A DNA stretch of 20,534 nt. Source: CALMEH01 sp964548225. GTDB lineage: Bacteria > Acidobacteriota > Blastocatellia > Pyrinomonadales > Pyrinomonadaceae. The position numbers and the translations under genes were made by a program. This document shows positions 16,518 through 20,534 of the stretch, in pieces. Numbering within the stretch: position 1 is the first letter of the stretch; each line of letters opens with the position of its first letter. Location: contig CAZJQP010000090.1 in assembly GCA_964548225.1 (NCBI GenBank), positions 1-20,534 on the forward strand, in the 5' to 3' direction. The notes under the pieces were generated by a model. The model saw only the letters and a list, made by a program, of their open reading frames with translations, did not search any database and was not told the DNA's origin.

Positions 16518-16582
16518 AATTTTCCTTATTATTTGGTGGTTTGGCAGGCTTCCCGTCTTTCGTCGGAAGGAAGGCTGAAACC

Positions 16583-16591
16583 ATTATAACA
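16583..16591 (-). promoter_or_regulatory. Extended -10 promoter of the carboxypeptidase gene
   Basis: On the minus strand TGTTATAAT matches an extended -10 (TGnTATAAT, hexamer at 16588-16583). No -35 is correctly spaced: TTGAAA lies 19 nt upstream. The leader of about 60 nt contains a modest CTTCC/GGAAG hairpin before the ribosome-binding site. Confidence 0.5.
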
Positions 16592-16643
16592 CAAAATCCT
16601 CCACATTTTTCAAACACGAAATTTTATTTCGCATTTTTATGAC

Positions 16644-16736
16644 GCTTAATTAGATGAAATTTTTGCTTATTTCGGTGCAATTTTTATTTAGAATTGCTTA
16701 TGGAAGCAATTCTATTTACTTATACATCTAATAAGC
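16644..16736. repeat. Nested inverted repeats in the gap before the TPR lipoprotein gene
   Basis: Outer arms GCTTAATTAGATG (16644-16656) and CATCTAATAAGC (16725-16736) are complementary with one bulged base. Within them lies a perfect 11-bp hairpin (TAGAATTGCTT, loop ATGG, AAGCAATTCTA, 16689-16714). It sits just downstream of the minus-strand lipoprotein gene and may form its transcript end, although no clear U-tract follows. Confidence 0.65.
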
Positions 16737-16755
16737 CTAAAAGTAAAGAAAAAAA

Positions 16756-17541
16756 TTAAAATTTTGTTTCCAACAATTTTTTAGCTTCTTTGACAGACGT
16801 TTCGTGTTCGAGCATAAATTCCAAATTCGGCTTAATTTTAAGAATGTCTTCAAGATGCTTTTTCGCTTCATCATTGCGTTTTAAGACAAGCAATGCTTGA
16901 GCCAGATGAAGTCGCAGATATGAATTCTCCTTGCCGAATTGCAAACCTTTTTCGAGATATTCAACGGCTTTTTCTGCCGTCCCGTTCGTCATACGGGTTT
17001 CGAGTTCGAGCTGCCCGAGCGCGTCAAATGCACTTCCGACTTGAAAATCCGGTTGAATTTCAATAACCTTTGTCATCGCTTCACGAATTTTATCAACTGC
17101 ACCGATGCCGACTGTTAAAGGCGCACGTTTCGCTTGTTCGCCGAGATTTGCAGCAAACCAAAAATAGCCTTCCGGCTTGTCGGGAGCAATGCGGGAAGCA
17201 TTTTTACCGGCATTTTCTCCGGCTTTCAAGGCTTTTTCGATTTCATCCTGTTCGGTGGCTACTTTGGAAAGAAAATAGTTAAATTTGGCGAATTTCCATT
17301 CAACCTCAAAATTCGGATTGTCGAAATTTCTGCATTTCGCAAGCAGTTTGACAGCTTCACGAATTTTTTTATCGTCACTGCGCGAGATCGCAAGTTCGTC
17401 AGCTTTTGTAATGTTTGCGCGGATTTCAGTTTCGTTTAATGGTGCGGAAATTTCTTCAGTAGCGGCATTTTCGGCACAGGAAACACAGAAAAAACTGACA
17501 AAAACGATTGTAATAAAACTGTAAAATTGTATTTTTCTCAT
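16756..17541 (-). CDS. TPR-containing lipoprotein, TRAP-transporter TatT-like
   Basis: The protein has 261 residues from the ATG at 17541. A GTG two codons upstream is also possible. A hydrophobic N-terminus ends in CVSC-AEN, a somewhat atypical lipobox, so the protein is probably lipid-anchored in the cell envelope. The rest is helical, with TPR-like repeats near 95-130 and at about 185-245 (EKAVEYLEKGLQFGKEN, then LHLAQALLVLKRNDEAKKHL). The segment GENAGKNASRIAPDKPEGYFWFAANLGEQAKRAP resembles the TatT component that partners TRAP-type substrate-binding systems, but no other TRAP gene is nearby. A general TPR lipoprotein is the safer description. It is divergent from the HAD gene and apparently a single-gene transcript. 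Confidence 0.7.
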   Translation of the reverse strand: MRKIQFYSFITIVFVSFFCVSCAENAATEEISAPLNETEIRANITKADELAISRSDDKKIREAVKLLAKCRNFDNPNFEVEWKFAKFNYFLSKVATEQDEIEKALKAGENAGKNASRIAPDKPEGYFWFAANLGEQAKRAPLTVGIGAVDKIREAMTKVIEIQPDFQVGSAFDALGQLELETRMTNGTAEKAVEYLEKGLQFGKENSYLRLHLAQALLVLKRNDEAKKHLEDILKIKPNLEFMLEHETSVKEAKKLLETKF

Positions 17542-17550
17542 CGGCACAGA

Positions 17551-17612
17551 TTACCAAAAAGCAGTAAAATAAGTTATATTCTAGTATTTCGTAAATGAAC
17601 GATTATTCATTT
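17551..17612 (+). promoter_or_regulatory. Divergent intergenic region with possible promoter and inverted repeat
   Basis: On the plus strand TTACCA (17551-17556) and TATATT (17575-17580), 18 nt apart, are a weak promoter candidate for the HAD-M28 pair. Just downstream, AAATGAA (17593-17599) and TTCATTT (17606-17612) form a 7-bp inverted repeat with a 6-nt spacer, placed like an operator between the divergent genes. Confidence 0.33.
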
Positions 17613-17642
17613 TAAATCAAAACGGCGAATAAGCGAAATTTA

Positions 17643-18317
17643 ATGAGCAAAAACGGACACGCGGCGGCATTTTACGATTTGGAAGGCACACTTGTAAGCA
17701 CGAATTTGGTGCATACCTTGGCGTTTTATTCACGTCGCCAACAAGGACTCTTAACGACTGTCAAAAAATCTTTCGGAACATTGGCGAAACTGCCGCTTTT
17801 CGGCATTACGGATTTGTATTCACGCAATGTTTTTAACGAATTTTTCTTTCAAAGCTACAAGGGCGAATCAGAAGACAGATTGAGATATTTTAGCGAAGAA
17901 CTTTTTGAAGAAGTGTTGAAACCGGCAATTTATGACGGCACTTTTGAACTAATCCGCGCATCAAAAAAAATCGGACAAAAACAAATCGTTTTAACAGGCG
18001 CACTTGATTTTACAGTCGAAAAAATGATGGATTATTTGGAAATTGACGATTTCGCCGCAAATCGTTTGGAATTTGTCAACGGCTATGCGACGGGCAGAAT
18101 TTTGCCGCCGGTTATGGCTTCCGCGACAAAAGCGAAATGGATGCGTGAATACGCCGAGAAAAATGATATAAACTTAAGCGACTCATATGCTTACAGCGAT
18201 TCGATTTCGGATTTGCCGATGCTTTCAATCGTTGGTCATCCGGTTGCAGTCAATCCCGATTTTCGTCTGAAACAAACCGCCGTTCAGCACGATTGGGCAG
18301 TTTTGGATTTGAAATAA
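17643..18317 (+). CDS. HAD-superfamily (IB-like) phosphatase-type hydrolase
   Basis: The protein has 224 residues. HAD motif I reads YDLEGTLV (about 11-18): the nucleophile Asp is present but the usual second Asp (DxDGT) is Glu. Motif II is the Thr in IVLTGA, motif III the Lys in ATKAKW, and motif IV the acidic pair in SDSISDLPM. A helical cap lies between motif I and motif II (about 25-110), as in subfamily IB enzymes related to phosphoserine phosphatase. The substrate is unknown. It probably acts in the cytoplasm, since there is no signal peptide. It is 19 bp upstream of the M28 peptidase gene on the same strand, so the two may be co-transcribed, though no functional link is obvious. The Shine-Dalgarno is weak. 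Confidence 0.82.
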   Translation: MSKNGHAAAFYDLEGTLVSTNLVHTLAFYSRRQQGLLTTVKKSFGTLAKLPLFGITDLYSRNVFNEFFFQSYKGESEDRLRYFSEELFEEVLKPAIYDGTFELIRASKKIGQKQIVLTGALDFTVEKMMDYLEIDDFAANRLEFVNGYATGRILPPVMASATKAKWMREYAEKNDINLSDSYAYSDSISDLPMLSIVGHPVAVNPDFRLKQTAVQHDWAVLDLK

Positions 18318-18336
18318 GAACGCCGATTTTAAAAGT

Positions 18337-19284
18337 ATGATTAAAAGAAACCTAACAAACAAAATAATACTTGCCGCCATAATTTTATTGGCGGCATTCG
18401 GTTCAATCGCGCAAAAACAAACCGCGCTGAAATCCGACATTATCAAAGCGGACGAGCTTCTCGCAGACCTCAAATTTCTTTCGTCCGACGAAATGAAAGG
18501 ACGCGGCGCAGGCACGCCTGAAAACGCAAAAGCGCGTGAATATATCCACGAAAAATTTAAAAAAGCCGGTTTGAAAATGTTCGGAACTTCCTTCATTCAA
18601 GAAGTTCCGCTCAAATTTCGCGGCGGCAAGACGGCAACAGGCGGAAACATCGTCGGGTTTGTCGAAGGCAAAACCGCAAAGGAAAAATACATCGTTATCA
18701 CCGCGCATTACGACCACGTTGGAATAAACGACGGCGAAATCTACAATGGCGCGGATGACAATGCTTCCGGCACGTCTGCGCTGATTGCAATGGCAGAATA
18801 TTTTGTAAAAAACAAACCGGCGCATTCATTGATTTTCGCCGCGTTTGACGCGGAAGAAGCGGGTTTGCAGGGAAGCCGTCATTTTGTCACCAATCTGCCC
18901 GTCAAAAAAGAACAAATCGCGCTCAACGTCAATATGGATATGATTTCCCGAAACGATAAAAACGAGCTTTACGCCGTCGGAACTTATCATTATCCGCAAC
19001 TGAAAAGCGCCCTCGAAATCGTTCAAAAAGACGCAAAAATAAAATTATTATTCGGACACGACCGCCCCGAATTAAAGCGCGACGATTGGACTTTCCAATC
19101 CGACCACGGTGCATTTCACCGCGAAAAAATTCCGTTTATTTATTTCGGAGTCGAAGACCACAAAGATTATCATCAGCCGACCGATGATTTTGAAAATATC
19201 AATCAAGAATTTTACGTCCGCGCCGTCGAAACAATTATCGCGGCGGTTAAATCGTTTGACAAAAACGCCTTTGAAACGAAATGA
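18337..19284 (+). CDS. Secreted M28-family zinc aminopeptidase
   Basis: The protein has 315 residues with an N-terminal signal peptide (KRNLTNK, hydrophobic core, then GSIAQ at 22-26). The two-zinc M28 ligands are visible in order: H124 and the catalytic-site D126 (AHYDHVG), D140 (GADDNASG), the general base and ligand pair E173/E174 (DAEEAGLQGSRHF), D201 (NMDMISR) and H279 (YHQPTDDFENI). Members remove N-terminal residues from peptides outside the cytoplasm, which fits the two secreted endoproteases elsewhere in the window. Length is that of a minimal catalytic domain with a short N-terminal helical segment and no PA insert. It follows the HAD gene by 19 bp. The next promoter, for the toxin-antitoxin operon, begins 8 bp after its stop. 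Confidence 0.92.
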   Translation: MIKRNLTNKIILAAIILLAAFGSIAQKQTALKSDIIKADELLADLKFLSSDEMKGRGAGTPENAKAREYIHEKFKKAGLKMFGTSFIQEVPLKFRGGKTATGGNIVGFVEGKTAKEKYIVITAHYDHVGINDGEIYNGADDNASGTSALIAMAEYFVKNKPAHSLIFAAFDAEEAGLQGSRHFVTNLPVKKEQIALNVNMDMISRNDKNELYAVGTYHYPQLKSALEIVQKDAKIKLLFGHDRPELKRDDWTFQSDHGAFHREKIPFIYFGVEDHKDYHQPTDDFENINQEFYVRAVETIIAAVKSFDKNAFETK

Positions 19285-19292
19285 GACTTATT

Positions 19293-19335
19293 TTGGAGAA
19301 CGAATTGCGTGTTTGTTATAATGGCTACGTAGCCA
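19293..19335 (+). promoter_or_regulatory. Promoter and palindromic operator of the phd-vapC operon
   Basis: TTGGAG (19293-19298) and a consensus TATAAT (19317-19322) are 18 nt apart. A perfect 14-bp palindrome, TGGCTACGTAGCCA (19322-19335), overlaps the end of the -10 and the predicted transcription start. This is the expected position for autorepression by the antitoxin. Confidence 0.75.
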
Positions 19336-19356
19336 AGTGCTATGGGAGATAAGAAA

Positions 19357-19605
19357 ATGTCGCATACGGTAAAGGAAGCAAAAAATAATTTGAGCGGATT
19401 GATTCGGCTGGCGGAAAAAGGCGAACCGCAGATAATTCGGCGAAATGACACGGAAGTTGCTGTTGTCGTTTCGATTGCCGATTGGCAGAGAGCGAACGGA
19501 AAAAAAGAAAGTTTGGTGGAGTTTTTGAGTCAAAGTCCGCTCGATGAAATAATTCCATATCTCGAACGCTCCGAAGATTTGCCGCGTGAGGTGTCTTTTG
19601 AATGA
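19357..19605 (+). CDS. Phd/YefM-family antitoxin
   Basis: The protein has 82 residues from the ATG at 19357 (MSHTVKEAKNNLSG), preceded by a GGGAG ribosome-binding site 8 nt upstream. An in-frame ATG at 19342 would include that site in the coding region and is less likely. The N-terminal half shows the Phd fold signature: a VKEAKNNLSGLIRLAEKGE helix pair, then IIRRNDTEVAVVVSIADWQ strands. It binds DNA as a dimer and would recognise the palindrome upstream. The C-terminal part (about 55-82) is the toxin-neutralising tail. Its stop overlaps the vapC start by 4 bp (ATGA). Confidence 0.88.
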   Translation: MSHTVKEAKNNLSGLIRLAEKGEPQIIRRNDTEVAVVVSIADWQRANGKKESLVEFLSQSPLDEIIPYLERSEDLPREVSFE

Positions 19606-20024
19606 GTTTTTTGCTTGACACCTGCATCGTTTCCGAACCGAAGCAAAAACAGCCGAGCGAAAAAGTTCTCGAATGGCTTGACGCGCAAGATGAATCGAAA
19701 CTTTTTCTGAGCGTTTTGACGATTGGCGAAATTCGTAAGGGAATTGTCCGCCTCAATTCAGGAAAAAAGAAGGTCGAACTCGAAAATTGGTTAGAAAAAC
19801 TGCGAACAAGATTTTCGCGCCGGATTTTACCTTTTTCCGAAAAGACATTTTTGGTTTGGGGCAAAATGTATGGCGGATTTGAACGAAAAGGCATTGTGCG
19901 TCCGGCGTTTGATTCACTTCTGGAAGCAGCGGCATTGGAACACGATTTAATTTTAGTAACACGCAACGTCAAAAATTTTCAAAATTCGCAAGCTACGATT
20001 TTGAATCCTTGGGAGGAATTATGA
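19602..20024 (+). CDS. vapC: PIN-domain toxin, VapC family
   Basis: The protein has 140 residues and is a PIN-domain ribonuclease toxin. Acidic metal-binding residues are D6 (LLDTC), E43 (TIGEI) and D104 (AFDSLLEAAALEHDL). The terminal LVTRNVKNF motif carries N125 where many relatives have a fourth Asp (TRNVxDF). Length and layout are normal, so it is probably active on RNA with three acidic residues, but this is not certain. It is translationally coupled to the antitoxin at the start and to a small gene at the end (ATGA overlaps at 19602-19605 and 20021-20024). Its regulation comes from the operator upstream of the antitoxin. Confidence 0.9.
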   Translation: MSFLLDTCIVSEPKQKQPSEKVLEWLDAQDESKLFLSVLTIGEIRKGIVRLNSGKKKVELENWLEKLRTRFSRRILPFSEKTFLVWGKMYGGFERKGIVRPAFDSLLEAAALEHDLILVTRNVKNFQNSQATILNPWEEL

Positions 20025-20167
20025 GAGCAATTGAATGGACAACCATAGAGCAGTTGAAAAGTTTGATTCGACATTTGCCGGACAAAGATTTCGATAAACT
20101 GCACGAAGTAATTGATGAAGAAATACTTAACAGGCGAAATGCAGAACTAAGGAATAATTACAAATAA
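20021..20167 (+). CDS. Small third gene of the phd-vapC operon, 48 aa, unknown function
   Basis: ATG at 20021 overlaps the vapC stop (ATGA) and is preceded by a strong Shine-Dalgarno, GGGAGG at 20011-20016, with ideal spacing. The product begins MRAIEWTTIEQLKSLIRHLP and is charged and helical, with many Asp, Glu, Lys and Arg and no Cys or membrane segment. I do not recognise it. The strong ribosome-binding site and stop-start overlap argue that it is really translated and belongs to the operon. It could be an accessory regulator of the toxin-antitoxin pair or an unrelated short protein. Homologues were not checked. Confidence 0.6.
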   Translation: MRAIEWTTIEQLKSLIRHLPDKDFDKLHEVIDEEILNRRNAELRNNYK

Positions 20168-20180
20168 ACGTGCAAAAGAG

Positions 20181-20294
20181 GTGTTGAAGCATTTTTACGA
20201 GGATTTTTACAATGACGAAAAAGACTTTTGTTCACAAAAAGAGTTGAGAAATGCCTTGCATTTAGCTTTAACAAAATTTGAAGACCAAGAGTAA
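20181..20294 (+). CDS. Possible small hypothetical protein or fragment
   Basis: A 37-residue frame starts at GTG 20181 (VLKHFYEDFYNDEKDF) and ends KFEDQE. The frame is open upstream to 20151, and an ATT at 20157 with AAGGA upstream would give MITNKRAKEV, a more natural-looking N-terminus but a rare start codon. Composition is like a real helical protein. It may be a short gene or a truncated one. Confidence 0.3.
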   Translation: MLKHFYEDFYNDEKDFCSQKELRNALHLALTKFEDQE

Positions 20295-20386
20295 ATAAAA
20301 ATCTTTTAAAAAGCTGGCTCGACCGCGTGAAATCGGGTTTGATTGATTACGAAGGCAAATTGCTTTTGAGTGTTTACGGAGAATAA
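20282..20386 (+). pseudogene. C-terminal gene remnant without a proper start
   Basis: The frame one step from the preceding small ORF is open from 20282 to a stop at 20384-20386 and reads NLLKSWLDRVKSGLIDYEGK, then LLLSVYGE. It looks like the natural end of a protein but has no ATG; only GTG 20330 is available. With the preceding ORF it may be one decayed gene joined by a frameshift. Confidence 0.25.
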
Positions 20387-20405
20387 ATCTTTAATTTAAG
20401 GTGAT

Positions 20406-20534
20406 ATGAAACCAGAAAATTTGCAATTCTATAAGACAGTAATGGGAAGAAAACCTCATTATATATTCAGACAAGAAAACAAATTTTATGTGTTTACTGA
20501 TTTAGATAACGAAACTAGAGGGAATTTTTCAATC
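20406..20534 (+). CDS. Hypothetical protein, N-terminal part (runs off window)
   Basis: ATG at 20406 has a Shine-Dalgarno AAGG four bases upstream (20398-20401). The 43 visible codons begin MKPENLQFYKTVMGRKPHYI and stay open to the window edge. The sequence is AT-rich and hydrophilic with many aromatic residues (FRQENKFYVFTD). No family is recognised from this fragment. Confidence 0.55.
   Translation, partial: MKPENLQFYKTVMGRKPHYIFRQENKFYVFTDLDNETRGNFSI

Noticed and set aside
16520..16580. Possible riboswitch in the leader of the carboxypeptidase gene
   Set aside because: Only a 5-bp CTTCC/GGAAG stem is visible and no known riboswitch consensus matched by eye. It is treated as an ordinary leader.
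19340..19972. A 210-codon minus-strand frame opposite the phd-vapC operon
   Set aside because: It is an antisense shadow. The plus-strand genes have clear families, promoter, ribosome-binding sites and coupled starts.

Overview
The window looks like a chromosomal segment of a low-to-moderate GC bacterium, probably an acidobacterium of the Blastocatellia/Pyrinomonadaceae type. This is an inference from two signs. Two secreted proteases end in the DYDGDGKTD-type FG-GAP/VCBS-like repeats common in that group. Codon use is AT-leaning throughout. I see no rRNA, tRNA, CRISPR array, transposase or phage gene.

Layout. (1) 1-5460, minus strand: two large exported proteases. The first is a reprolysin-like zinc metalloprotease that runs off the left edge; the second is a subtilisin-family serine protease ended by a strong terminator. 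Their catalytic domains are unrelated, but both carry the same kind of C-terminal repeat. (2) 5461-6122: an AT-rich gap with seven 21-bp tandem repeats that stay open as a short heptad-repeat ORF. (3) 6123-10284, plus strand: a Rieske oxygenase and a MOSC-domain protein with overlapping ends, then a promoter with a palindrome, then a ribbon-helix-helix antitoxin, a MazF/PemK toxin and NAD-dependent DNA ligase, each overlapping the next. (4) 10293-13117, minus strand: two tandem Fic-family genes. One has an intact motif; in the other the catalytic His is Leu. (5) 13277-16517, minus strand: murJ (lipid II flippase) and a PBP4-type D,D-carboxypeptidase, both cell-wall genes, separated by a strong terminator. 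(6) 16756-17541, minus strand: a TPR lipoprotein resembling TatT. (7) 17643-19284, plus strand: a HAD phosphatase-like protein and an exported M28 aminopeptidase. (8) 19285-20534, plus strand: a Phd/VapC toxin-antitoxin operon with a perfect palindromic operator, a small third gene overlapping vapC, gene remnants, and a hypothetical gene running off the right edge.

Most of the window is housekeeping or secretion. The accessory layer is two type II toxin-antitoxin modules and the Fic pair. The observations I rate highest are the Fic pair with one likely pseudoenzyme and an unusual hairpin leader, the overlap linking a toxin-antitoxin module to the essential ligase gene, the 21-bp heptad repeat, and the extra small gene overlapping vapC. 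Nothing here is clearly a wholly new system. The Fic pair and its leader come closest.
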